Source: Gammaproteobacteria bacterium
Lineage (GTDB): Bacteria; Pseudomonadota; Gammaproteobacteria; Pseudomonadales; Pseudohongiellaceae
DNA: 13,176 bases
Assembly: GCA_003514305.1 (NCBI GenBank)
Contig: DORE01000242.1
Span: 22,424-35,599 of the forward strand
Reading direction: 5' to 3'
A program made the translations under genes and the position numbers. This document shows positions 6,752-13,176 of this stretch, in pieces. The notes beneath the pieces were generated by a model, which saw nothing but the letters and a program-made list of their open reading frames with translations, had not been told where the DNA came from and did not search any database. How positions within the stretch are numbered: position 1 is the stretch's first letter; the number at the start of each line of letters is the position of its first letter.

Positions 6752-8545
6752 TCAGCCACCTTTCTCTGGCGGGAGATTGCGACTAAGCTCAACCCAATAC
6801 ATCATTCCTTCCGCAAGACACCCCTGGATAAAAGCAATGTCGAAAGTCGCCCCCAATTGCTTCGCCTCAACTAATTCATCCGCCAGTCGCTCGACAGAAT
6901 TGGGATAAAGCCCTACGGTCTCCTTAACTCTGTCACAGGCAATTTCCTGGGGGCCGATAACAGACTTGAGCACTGCGCTTCGCATCATAAACACCATCTC
7001 TGGCCTCCATGACATGTACCGCTCCAATTCTCTGATCTGGGCCTCAACACCAAACAACGAAACTTGCTCTCGGATTATCTGGGCCTTCAGGGCATAGCCG
7101 CCTACAAATCGATTCTTTTTAGCGTCTAAGAAAGCGTACCTCTCTTCCTGCGTCAGGTTTGCCTTATGAAACCCTTTGACAGCGCCCCAGTAATCACTCC
7201 CTACATAGGCAAAGCTCACCAATGACGTTACCAACAGGGCACCACCAACAGAAACCGGCAGAAAACTAGAGGAAAACTTAATTTTCACTCGGCGGTCGAC
7301 CTGGGATACAAGAACAATTGCCAGCGCAAAGAAACCGAAAAACCAAAATGAGAACTCAAGCATATTATTGACAAAAAGAGCACCCAGTGCCGAGAAAACA
7401 AAGTAATCCCTGGGCAGGAATTCCGACCGCCAGAAGAGTGCAAAGAGGTAGGCAACCATTGCCAGCATTACTGACAGCCCAAAGATTCCTAATTCGACAA
7501 AAACATTCACAAAAAGGTTGTGCCCATGGGACCAAAGGGTTCCCATTCGAACGGGGTCTTCAATAGCTTTGTCTGCCTCAATGCTGAAGACGCCGTAGCG
7601 ACCAGGGCCAAAGCCAAAGAGGGGATTCTCTGCAATCTGCGGATAAGCCTGTAACTTCCGCCATTCTTCGGACCTGTAGTCATCGGTTAATCTGAAGCGA
7701 TCCGAAACCGCCTCTTCCTCACCACGCTCTATAAATCCAGCCTGAATCAAGCTATCAGAGATCGGACGACTGACGGACGGAAAAACAAAGGTGATGACTA
7801 GAACAAGCCCAACAATTGCTACCACTTGCTTCCACCGATTTTGCACCACCCTCCGCGAAGCAGACATCACCCTTGGAGAGACACACAATTTCAACATAGG
7901 AATGGCGATGATCAGGAGCACAAAAATAACGAAGGCCCTGCTACCAGTAAGGCTTGCCGCAACCGACATGTAAGAGACAGATAACAGGGTGTTTGGATAC
8001 CTGAGCCGAGAACTGATGAGGAGAAAAACGCTGGAAATGATCCCCAGCCCGAGAACAAGGGCCGTGAGGTTCGCCTGGTTCAGAGGCCCAAGTAACCTCG
8101 TTGTTTCTCCTGTCACCCAAGGCAATAGAAGTTTGAGAACGCCATAGTGCCGCAACAATCCGTAGGTCGCTGTAATTAGAGCAATCCAATAGAGGGATTT
8201 CGCGATCAGGGGAACAACATCGTTGCCATGCTCTTTCAAAGTACCTGCAGCGACGGCAACCAGTACTCCTGCAAAAAGAAAGATTAAGTACGCATAGTCG
8301 CTAAATAGAAACGAACTCTCCTGGACAAATGACGAGCCGATAACAGAAATAATAAAGACCAGGAGAAGCAGCGCCGATACGGGCAGCGCCACCATCTGAC
8401 TTCGATACTTCAAAACAATGAAAAAAAACAAAATGCTTGCCAAAAGCATGCTGACCACGTCGTTGGGCAGGTCCTCAAGCGGAAACAGGTGGAAAGGAAG
8501 CAAGAGGCCACACCAAAGCACCGAAGCCAACAAAATTTTCAACAC
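6752..8545 (-). CDS. PglL-like protein O-oligosaccharyltransferase (Wzy_C plus C-terminal Wzy_C_2-type domain)
   Basis: The 597-aa product should sit in the inner membrane and transfer an undecaprenyl-linked glycan en bloc to serine or threonine of exported proteins in the periplasm. It has about eleven hydrophobic segments. GPLNQANLTA 153-162 resembles the PglL_A signature. A large periplasmic loop carries LFGFGPGRYGVF 309-320 and the Wzy_C motif SHGHNLFVNVFVELG 339-353, with H340 or H342 as candidate key histidine. After the last membrane segment (about 430-448) a soluble tail of about 150 residues (RPEMVFMMRS, LYPNSVERLADEL) resembles the Wzy_C_2 domain of bacterial PglL. Translation starts at GTG (8545) with GGAGAG 5 nt upstream. 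The gene lies 78 nt after the pilA stop, with a terminator between, and 22 nt before the second ligase gene. O-antigen ligase is possible but the tail favours PglL. Confidence 0.87.
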   Translation of the reverse strand: MLKILLASVLWCGLLLPFHLFPLEDLPNDVVSMLLASILFFFIVLKYRSQMVALPVSALLLLVFIISVIGSSFVQESSFLFSDYAYLIFLFAGVLVAVAAGTLKEHGNDVVPLIAKSLYWIALITATYGLLRHYGVLKLLLPWVTGETTRLLGPLNQANLTALVLGLGIISSVFLLISSRLRYPNTLLSVSYMSVAASLTGSRAFVIFVLLIIAIPMLKLCVSPRVMSASRRVVQNRWKQVVAIVGLVLVITFVFPSVSRPISDSLIQAGFIERGEEEAVSDRFRLTDDYRSEEWRKLQAYPQIAENPLFGFGPGRYGVFSIEADKAIEDPVRMGTLWSHGHNLFVNVFVELGIFGLSVMLAMVAYLFALFWRSEFLPRDYFVFSALGALFVNNMLEFSFWFFGFFALAIVLVSQVDRRVKIKFSSSFLPVSVGGALLVTSLVSFAYVGSDYWGAVKGFHKANLTQEERYAFLDAKKNRFVGGYALKAQIIREQVSLFGVEAQIRELERYMSWRPEMVFMMRSAVLKSVIGPQEIACDRVKETVGLYPNSVERLADELVEAKQLGATFDIAFIQGCLAEGMMYWVELSRNLPPEKGG

Positions 8546-8570
8546 TTACACTCTCCAAATATTCTTTGTC

Positions 8571-8600
8571 GAAAAAAAAAGCGTCCCTGGAAGGGACGCC
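8571..8600 (-). terminator. Rho-independent terminator downstream of pilA
   Basis: On the minus strand a 7-bp GC-rich stem GCGTCCC / GGGACGC (8599-8593 with 8587-8581) closes a 5-nt loop. It is followed at once by nine T residues (8580-8572). It lies 25 nt after the pilA stop and about 25 nt before the GTG of the PglL-like gene. It should end most pilA transcripts, making the abundant pilin mRNA monocistronic and leaving the ligases to read-through or to a weak promoter of their own. Confidence 0.9.
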
Positions 8601-8623
8601 TTTTCAACTCTCAAGAACTGAGA

Positions 8624-9082
8624 TTAAGAGTTGGTGCAACCGGCCGGAACGTAAGTTTCTTTCCAGTCAGAGGCACTACCACCGTCGATGGTGCAAGACC
8701 AAGTACCGTTGGAAGTACGCGCCAGTTGGATAACCGCGTCCTGCACGCCCGCGCCAGCATTTCCGCCGAGTGTTACAGACAGGTTACCCTGACCGCCAGA
8801 GAAGTCGAGGCTGGTAGTACTGGTGATGTTGTCAGTCAGGTTAGACTGAACGTGCCCCAGATCGCCCCAAGAGAATGAGGTGTTGCCTCGGGTGAGGTTC
8901 TCTTCAACTGCAGTACGCAGCGAAGACAGCTCGCTGTACGCGCGGTTAACCTGCGTACGGGCAGTGTAATCCTGGTACTGGGGAATTGCGATAGCAGCGA
9001 GAATACCAATGATCGCAACAACGATCATCAGTTCGATCAGGGTAAAACCTTTCTGAGCGTGATTGATTTGAATGTTCTTCAT
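8624..9082 (-). CDS. pilA: Type IV major pilin PilA
   Basis: The 152-aa product is a type IVa prepilin that PilD should cleave after G12 (leader ends KG). The mature protein begins [22 protein letters not shown], with Glu5 at residue 17 and the usual kink proline at mature position 22. Cysteines C130 and C149 should form the C-terminal disulfide loop, and the chain ends in CTNS with a terminal serine. Translation starts at ATG 9082 with AGAGGT 5 nt upstream. The gene is divergent from pilB, as in Pseudomonas, has a strong sigma-54 promoter and its own terminator, all expected of the major subunit. Downstream are two glycosyl ligases and a second pilin with the same length and cysteine positions. 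Calling this one the major pilin rests on its canonical N-terminus, position and signals. Confidence 0.95.
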   Translation of the reverse strand: MKNIQINHAQKGFTLIELMIVVAIIGILAAIAIPQYQDYTARTQVNRAYSELSSLRTAVEENLTRGNTSFSWGDLGHVQSNLTDNITSTTSLDFSGGQGNLSVTLGGNAGAGVQDAVIQLARTSNGTWSCTIDGGSASDWKETYVPAGCTNS

Positions 9083-9176
9083 TATCGACCTCTGTGTTTG
9101 TCGTTGATCAACTCTGCATGGCCCGGGCCCGGTGGAGTCGTGCCCCGCGACCGGTGATTTGAGCCTGAAAGAACTT

Positions 9177-9194
9177 AAGCACCGACCATGCCAA
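9177..9194 (-). promoter_or_regulatory. Sigma-54 (RpoN) -24/-12 promoter of pilA
   Basis: The minus strand reads TTGGCATGGTCGGTGCTT, with GG (9192-9191) and GC (9180-9179) exactly 10 nt apart and good agreement with TTGGCACG-N4-TTGCT. Transcription would begin near 9167, giving a leader of about 85 nt before the pilA ATG. RpoN with the response regulator PilR drives pilA in Pseudomonas; the same is inferred here. Confidence 0.8.
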
Positions 9195-9219
9195 TCTAGC
9201 CGAACCGTGAAATTATTTT

Positions 9220-9330
9220 AAATAAGCCATTTATTTCAGTGACCTGGACGCCAACGTGACCTAAGTCGCAAACAGAAGCCAAACCGCTTTAGCTGCCCGC
9301 TGACGTCAATGGGTGACGTTTTTAGTCACC
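9220..9330 (-). promoter_or_regulatory. Candidate upstream activator region of pilA (inverted repeats)
   Basis: Upstream of the pilA -24/-12 element lie an AT-rich inverted repeat AAATAA-N5-TTATTT (9220-9236), two copies of GTGACC (9239-9244 and 9256-9261, plus strand), a TGACGTCA palindrome (9301-9308) and an inverted repeat GGTGAC-N7-GTCACC (9312-9330). The last is about 145-165 nt upstream of the predicted start, a typical distance for a sigma-54 enhancer. The AT-rich part could bind a bending protein such as IHF. No PilR consensus was confirmed. Confidence 0.35.
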
Positions 9331-9504
9331 ATTGTTGGCTCAGACAGTTACTTGAAGACGAAACATAATAAAGAGCTCTTACTGGTAATGCTTGGAGCCG
9401 GTTATTGCTAAGGGTGCTTTCCAAACCTGCGCCGGCCAACTAAACTCACTGCAATTGACAAAACATCCGTTTCAGTAACTTAGGCAGCGTTCCTTACTTA
9501 ATTT

Positions 9505-11220
9505 ATGTCTACCAACAAAAGTAACATCACGCTCACGGGCCTTGCGAGGCGTTTCGTGGATGACGGTCTTCTGGACGAAGCAACTGCCAAAGATGCATTT
9601 TTACAGGCATCCCAGAACCGAATTCCCTTAATTACATACCTCACGCAGAACGATCTCGCAGACAGCTCCAAACTGGCTTTTTCAGCCGCCATGGAGTTTG
9701 GCGTATCGGTATTGGATCTCTCCGCGTTCATGCCCGAGATGATGCCCGAGAAGGTGGTGGACGAAAAACTGGTCCGCAAACACAACGCTCTTCCTCTATA
9801 TAAGAGAGGTAATCGCCTGTTCATCGCTGTCTCGGACCCGACTAACATCCAGGCTCTTGATGAAATCAAGTTCAATACCGGGCTAAGTACCGATGCTGTC
9901 CTGGTAGACGATGCCAAGCTGCGAGATGCCATCGACAAGTATCTGGAATCTCAAGACACCACGATGGGTGATCTTGATGATTCCGACTTAGAGGGTGTAG
10001 AAACCGAAGGCGGAGATCAAGAAGATGAGGGTGCAGTAGTTGCCAGCGAGGTTGACGACGCTCCAATCGTCAAGTACGTGAACAAAATGCTTCTGGATGC
10101 CATCAGAGGCGGGGCGTCTGACATCCACTTCGAACCCTATGAAAAGATCTACCGCGTTCGCTACCGCACCGATGGCATTCTGAAAGAGGTTTCCCGCCCC
10201 TCTATTAAGCTTGCCCCAAAGATATCAGCCCGTGTGAAAATCATGGCCCAGCTCGATATCTCCGAAAGGCGGGTGCCTCAGGATGGCCGAATAAAAATGA
10301 AGCTATCCAAAACCAAGGCGATCGATTTCCGAGTAAACACCCTACCGACTCTCTGGGGTGAGAAGATCGTTTTGCGGATTCTTGATCCCAGCCAGGCGAA
10401 ACTGGGCATTGATGTTCTGGGCTATGAAGAAGATCAGAAACAGATGTACATGGATGCCCTTAAACAGCCACAGGGGATGATTTTGGTGACGGGGCCAACC
10501 GGCTCCGGCAAGACGGTTTCTCTATATACGGGGCTGAACATTCTAAACACCGCAGACATCAACATCTCTACTGCAGAAGACCCTGCAGAAATCAACCTGG
10601 AGGGCATTAACCAGGTCAACGTGAACACCAGGGTTGGACTTGGTTTCGCCGAAGCACTCCGAGCCTTCCTGCGCCAGGATCCCGATGTCATCATGGTGGG
10701 TGAGATACGGGACCTTGAAACGGCCAATATCGCCATCAAAGCGGCACAGACTGGGCACCTGGTTCTTTCTACCCTCCACACAAACAGTGCCGCAGAGACT
10801 CTCACGCGGATGATGAACATGGGCGTGCCCTCGTTCAACATCGCTACTTCGGTGAGCCTGATTATTGCCCAACGTTTGGGCCGAAGACTGTGCAGCTCAT
10901 GCAAACAGCCCTTTGACGTCCCGAAAGACGTGCTATTGGAGGAAGGGTTCACACAGGAACAAATTGATACAGGCTTCACGTTGTACCGCCCCAAGGGCTG
11001 TGATAAATGCAATGGAGGATATAAAGGCCGCGTCGGGATTTACGAGGTGGTCAAGATTACCGACGAGCTGGCGAACATGATTATGGAAGAAGCCAGTTCC
11101 ATCAAAATTGCAAAGCAGGCTCAGGCCGAGGGCTTCCGTAACTTGCGCCAATCGGCACTTATGAAAGTGATCGAGGGCGTAACAAGCCTTGAGGAAGCCA
11201 ACCGCGTGACGAAGGATTAA
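9505..11220 (+). CDS. pilB: Type IV-A pilus extension ATPase PilB
   Basis: The 571-aa product is the cytoplasmic hexameric ATPase that powers pilin polymerisation at the PilC platform. An N-terminal MshE-N/T2SSE_N domain (about 1-150) is followed by an acidic linker (about 152-185, GDLDDSDLEG and DQEDEGA). The N2 domain holds GGASDIHFEPYEK 202-214. The ATPase core has Walker A GPTGSGKT 330-337, an Asp box STAEDPAEI 355-363 (A361 where PilB usually has V), Walker B with DVIMVGEIRD 394-403, and a His box around GHLVLSTLHTN 417-427. The zinc tetracysteine C463, C466, C499 and C502 is complete. Length and motif order match P. aeruginosa PilB (566 aa). ATG at 9505 lacks a strong Shine-Dalgarno, but the N-terminus aligns with the family. 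pilC follows after 2 nt. Confidence 0.97.
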   Translation: MSTNKSNITLTGLARRFVDDGLLDEATAKDAFLQASQNRIPLITYLTQNDLADSSKLAFSAAMEFGVSVLDLSAFMPEMMPEKVVDEKLVRKHNALPLYKRGNRLFIAVSDPTNIQALDEIKFNTGLSTDAVLVDDAKLRDAIDKYLESQDTTMGDLDDSDLEGVETEGGDQEDEGAVVASEVDDAPIVKYVNKMLLDAIRGGASDIHFEPYEKIYRVRYRTDGILKEVSRPSIKLAPKISARVKIMAQLDISERRVPQDGRIKMKLSKTKAIDFRVNTLPTLWGEKIVLRILDPSQAKLGIDVLGYEEDQKQMYMDALKQPQGMILVTGPTGSGKTVSLYTGLNILNTADINISTAEDPAEINLEGINQVNVNTRVGLGFAEALRAFLRQDPDVIMVGEIRDLETANIAIKAAQTGHLVLSTLHTNSAAETLTRMMNMGVPSFNIATSVSLIIAQRLGRRLCSSCKQPFDVPKDVLLEEGFTQEQIDTGFTLYRPKGCDKCNGGYKGRVGIYEVVKITDELANMIMEEASSIKIAKQAQAEGFRNLRQSALMKVIEGVTSLEEANRVTKD

Positions 11221-11222
11221 GC

Positions 11223-12443
11223 ATGGCAGAGAAAGCACAGAAGCTGGAATCGTACGTTTGGGAAGGGAAAGACCGAAAGGGCAATAAGTCCAAGGGCGAG
11301 CTCACTGGCTCCAACCTTGCACTGGTTAAGGCCCAACTTCGCAAGCAAGGCATTATTCCCGACAAGGTCAAGAAGAAGCCCAAGCCGCTTTTCGGTGGCA
11401 GCAAGAAGATTACCCCCTTCGACATTGCCATGCTGACTCGTCAGCTTGCGACCATGATGAAGGCGGGCGTACCTCTGGTGCAGAGCTTTGACATTGTTGC
11501 CGATGGTTTGGAGAACAAAGGGCTTCAGGAACTGGTTATGAGTATCCGAAATGATATTTCATCGGGTACCAGTTTCGCAGGCGCATTACGTAAACATCCC
11601 AAATATTTTGACGATTTATATTGCAACCTGGTCGACTCAGGTGAAAAAGCGGGTGCGCTCGAGGCTATGCTCGACAGGATCGCTACCTATTTGGAGAAAA
11701 CAGAGCTTCTCAAGAAAAAAGTAAAGAAAGCGATGACCTACCCCATCGCTGTAGTCGTCGTGGCGATCATTGTCACAGCCATTCTTCTCGTGAAAGTTGT
11801 TCCGCAGTTCGAGAGCTTGTTCCAGGGTTTTGGCGCCGAACTTCCCGTTTTCACTCAGTTTGTTGTCGAACTTTCGGAGTGGCTGCAAAGCTGGTGGTTC
11901 GTGGTTCTTCTTGGAATCGTGGGAACCATATTTCTCTTTAAAGAGGCCAAACGTCGCTCCCAGAAATTTTCTGACATTGTCGACAAATACGTTCTGAAAT
12001 TGCCCGTTGTTGGTGAGATACTCGACAAATCCGCTGTAGCAAAATTCGGCCGCGTTCTCTCAACCACTTTTGCCGCAGGTGTTCCCCTGGTGGACGCTCT
12101 TGATTCGGTTGCGGGTGCAACCGGCAACGCCGTTTATCGAGATGCTATCGACCGCATTAAAAACGATGTATCGAGCGGTACCCAACTTCAGGCTTCCATG
12201 CGTCAGCAGGAAGTATTCCCTGTGATGGCAGTCCAGCTAACGGCAATCGGCGAAGAGTCCGGCAACCTGGATGAGATGCTGGCCAAGGTGGCGGAGCATT
12301 ACGAGGCAGTGGTGGACGACATGGTCGATAACCTTACAGCCCTGATGGAACCAATGATTATGGCGGTTCTGGGCGTTCTGGTGGGTGGCTTGATCATCGC
12401 CATGTATCTGCCGATCTTCCAGATGGGTCAGGTGGTTGGTTAA
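11223..12443 (+). CDS. pilC: Type IV pilus inner-membrane platform protein PilC
   Basis: The 406-aa product is the inner-membrane platform that couples PilB rotation to pilin extraction from the membrane. Two T2SSF (GspF) repeats are visible. The first covers about 70-192, with MLTRQLATMMKAGVPLVQSF and a LVDSGEKAG motif (136-144). The second covers about 273-395, with FGRVLSTTFAAGVPLVDAL and its counterpart IGEESGNLDEML. Membrane segments lie at about 174-195, 224-240 and 380-400. The start ATG has GAAGGA 6 nt upstream, inside the pilB 3' end, and the 2-nt gap indicates coupling with pilB. Length matches P. aeruginosa PilC (about 405 aa). Confidence 0.97.
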   Translation: MAEKAQKLESYVWEGKDRKGNKSKGELTGSNLALVKAQLRKQGIIPDKVKKKPKPLFGGSKKITPFDIAMLTRQLATMMKAGVPLVQSFDIVADGLENKGLQELVMSIRNDISSGTSFAGALRKHPKYFDDLYCNLVDSGEKAGALEAMLDRIATYLEKTELLKKKVKKAMTYPIAVVVVAIIVTAILLVKVVPQFESLFQGFGAELPVFTQFVVELSEWLQSWWFVVLLGIVGTIFLFKEAKRRSQKFSDIVDKYVLKLPVVGEILDKSAVAKFGRVLSTTFAAGVPLVDALDSVAGATGNAVYRDAIDRIKNDVSSGTQLQASMRQQEVFPVMAVQLTAIGEESGNLDEMLAKVAEHYEAVVDDMVDNLTALMEPMIMAVLGVLVGGLIIAMYLPIFQMGQVVG

Positions 12444-12477
12444 ACTCACCGACCCGAAGCCTCGCTAGACCTTGAGT

Positions 12478-12507
12478 GGGGTCAGAAGGAAAAGCTTTTC
12501 TGACCCC
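12478..12507. repeat. REP-like palindrome between pilC and pilD
   Basis: A perfect 10-bp inverted repeat GGGGTCAGAA / TTCTGACCCC (12478-12487 with 12498-12507) encloses GGAAAAGCTT. Inside it a second, offset palindrome AAAAGCTTTT (12490-12499) can pair with itself, so two alternative folds exist. GGGGTCAG...CTGACCCC palindromes recur in many gammaproteobacterial genomes as I recall, and some are linked to REP-associated tyrosine transposases; this identification is by memory, not search. It lies 34 nt after the pilC stop and 30 nt before pilD, and may also attenuate transcription or protect the pilBC mRNA 3' end. No T-tract follows, so it is not a classic terminator. Confidence 0.6.
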
Positions 12508-12537
12508 GAGTTCCCCCGCCTGATTCTCGGATAATTG

Positions 12538-13176
12538 ATGATTACTCTGGACGCCTTTCTCGCCACTCCCTGGCTTCTTTTTCTTTCTGTCACCCTCGTT
12601 TCCCTCTGCATTGGCAGCTTCCTGAACGTTCTGATTCTCAGGCTGCCCAAAATGATGCACCAGGATTGGCGCTGCCAGTGCGAGGAATTCCTGGAGCTTC
12701 CTGAGAGGCAGCGTAAGCAGGAAGAACGAATTACGCTTTCCAAACCCGCTTCCACCTGCCCTTCCTGCGGCCATGGCATTCGGGCGTGGGAAAATATTCC
12801 TGTGGTCAGTTGGCTGGTTCTTCGGGGCAAATGCGCTTCGTGCAAGGCGCCTATCTCGCCACGTTATCCGATCATTGAGGCCGTTACCGCGATTTTCTCG
12901 GTGGTGACCATTGCTGTCATTGGGCCGAATGAGTCAGCGCTTTGGGCGCTTTTGTTGGTTTGGGCTCTGGTGGCTTTGACAGTTATTGATTTCGACACCC
13001 AGTTACTGCCGGATAGCATTACCTTGCCCCTGATGTGGCTGGGCCTGGTGCTGAATTATTTTGGTGTGCTTACGGACTTCAACAGTGCCTTTTGGGGCGC
13101 GGTGGCAGGTTATCTCTCGTTGTGGTCTGTTTACTGGCTGTTCAAGCTGGTGACCGGCAAGGAAGGCATGGGGCAC
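12538..13176 (+). CDS. pilD: Prepilin leader peptidase/N-methyltransferase PilD (3' end cut by window)
   Basis: The first 213 residues are present and the frame is open to the edge; the whole protein is usually about 290 aa. The enzyme removes the leader of prepilins after glycine and N-methylates the new Phe1, and should process both pilins in this window. Visible features are a first membrane segment (about 11-35) with GSFLNVLILRLP; the cytoplasmic zinc-binding tetracysteine CPSC 74-77 and CASC 99-102; the SPRYPIIEAVTA motif (107-118); and the first catalytic aspartate, D151 in IDFDTQLLPD. The second catalytic aspartate, normally in GMGxGD, would fall just beyond the last visible residues GMGH. 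ATG at 12538 is preceded by a weak CGGA. Spacing from pilC (94 nt) is unusually occupied by a palindromic repeat. Confidence 0.96.
   Translation, partial: MITLDAFLATPWLLFLSVTLVSLCIGSFLNVLILRLPKMMHQDWRCQCEEFLELPERQRKQEERITLSKPASTCPSCGHGIRAWENIPVVSWLVLRGKCASCKAPISPRYPIIEAVTAIFSVVTIAVIGPNESALWALLLVWALVALTVIDFDTQLLPDSITLPLMWLGLVLNYFGVLTDFNSAFWGAVAGYLSLWSVYWLFKLVTGKEGMGH

Larger units (their letters stand above)
9083..9504. other. pilA-pilB divergent intergenic region
   Basis: This 422-nt non-coding stretch contains the pilA leader, its sigma-54 promoter and upstream repeats (listed separately). For pilB, a perfect TTGACA at 9455-9460 on the plus strand could be a -35 box, but the -10 options 15-18 nt downstream (TAACTT, ACTTAG) are poor. 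There is also a perfect 10-nt palindrome AAGAGCTCTT at 9371-9380. I see no tRNA gene, although in some Pseudomonas strains a tRNA-Thr gene lies beside pilA. No open frame here looks coding. Confidence 0.55.

Noticed and set aside
9392..9409. Sigma-54-like TTGG...TTGCT upstream of pilB on the plus strand
   Set aside because: GG and GC are 11 nt apart instead of 10, and the C after GG is missing; RpoN is strict on spacing.
10434..11012. Minus-strand open frame of 192 codons inside pilB
   Set aside because: Antisense to the ATPase core of pilB, which is highly conserved; composition is that of a shadow frame.
1..13176. CRISPR arrays, insertion sequences, tRNA or rRNA genes, prophage or defence genes
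   Set aside because: I looked for regular repeats, transposase motifs and tRNA-like arms and saw none; apart from the single REP-like palindrome there is no mobile-element signal.

Overview
The window looks like a gammaproteobacterial chromosome. It has the Pseudomonas-type arrangement of pilA divergent from pilB-pilC-pilD, an enterobacterial-type RfaH with a canonical ops element, and CysQ. Marinobacter or a relative is my best guess from protein flavour, but this is inference and no 16S or other taxonomic marker is present.

Left part (1-3217, all minus strand): cysQ (3'(2'),5'-bisphosphate nucleotidase) overlaps rfaH (NusG-paralogue antiterminator) by 4 nt. A 365-nt gap follows. It ends in a perfect 13-nt ops element only 19 nt upstream of a WcaJ-type initiating sugar-phosphate transferase gene. 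Downstream of that, cut by the window edge, is the start of an exported protein whose mature N-terminus resembles the Wzi capsule-assembly family. I read this as the 5' end of an RfaH-controlled capsule or exopolysaccharide operon with its regulator encoded directly upstream. Divergent from cysQ is a metallo-beta-lactamase/beta-CASP ribonuclease-type gene (3308-4669, plus strand).

Middle part (4681-9082, all minus strand): two type IV pilin genes of identical length (152 codons, about 41% identical in an ungapped alignment) flank two integral-membrane proteins of the Wzy/O-antigen ligase/PglL superfamily. In transcription order these are pilA (major-pilin type), an intrinsic terminator, a PglL-like O-oligosaccharyltransferase (597 aa), a second Wzy_C-type ligase (500 aa), and a second pilin. 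Each pilin has its own sigma-54 type -24/-12 promoter. Both pilins end in a serine just after the disulfide cysteine, the position glycosylated by TfpO-type enzymes in some pseudomonads and Acinetobacter. The block looks like a pilin-glycosylation module.

Right part (9083-13176): a 422-nt divergent regulatory region, then pilB (extension ATPase), pilC (platform protein) and the first 213 codons of pilD (prepilin peptidase) on the plus strand. A strong REP-like palindrome sits between pilC and pilD. PilD would process both pilins, PilB and PilC would assemble them, and the two ligases would decorate them. The initiating sugar transferase at the left edge could in principle feed lipid-linked glycan to both capsule and pilin glycosylation; this last link is speculative.
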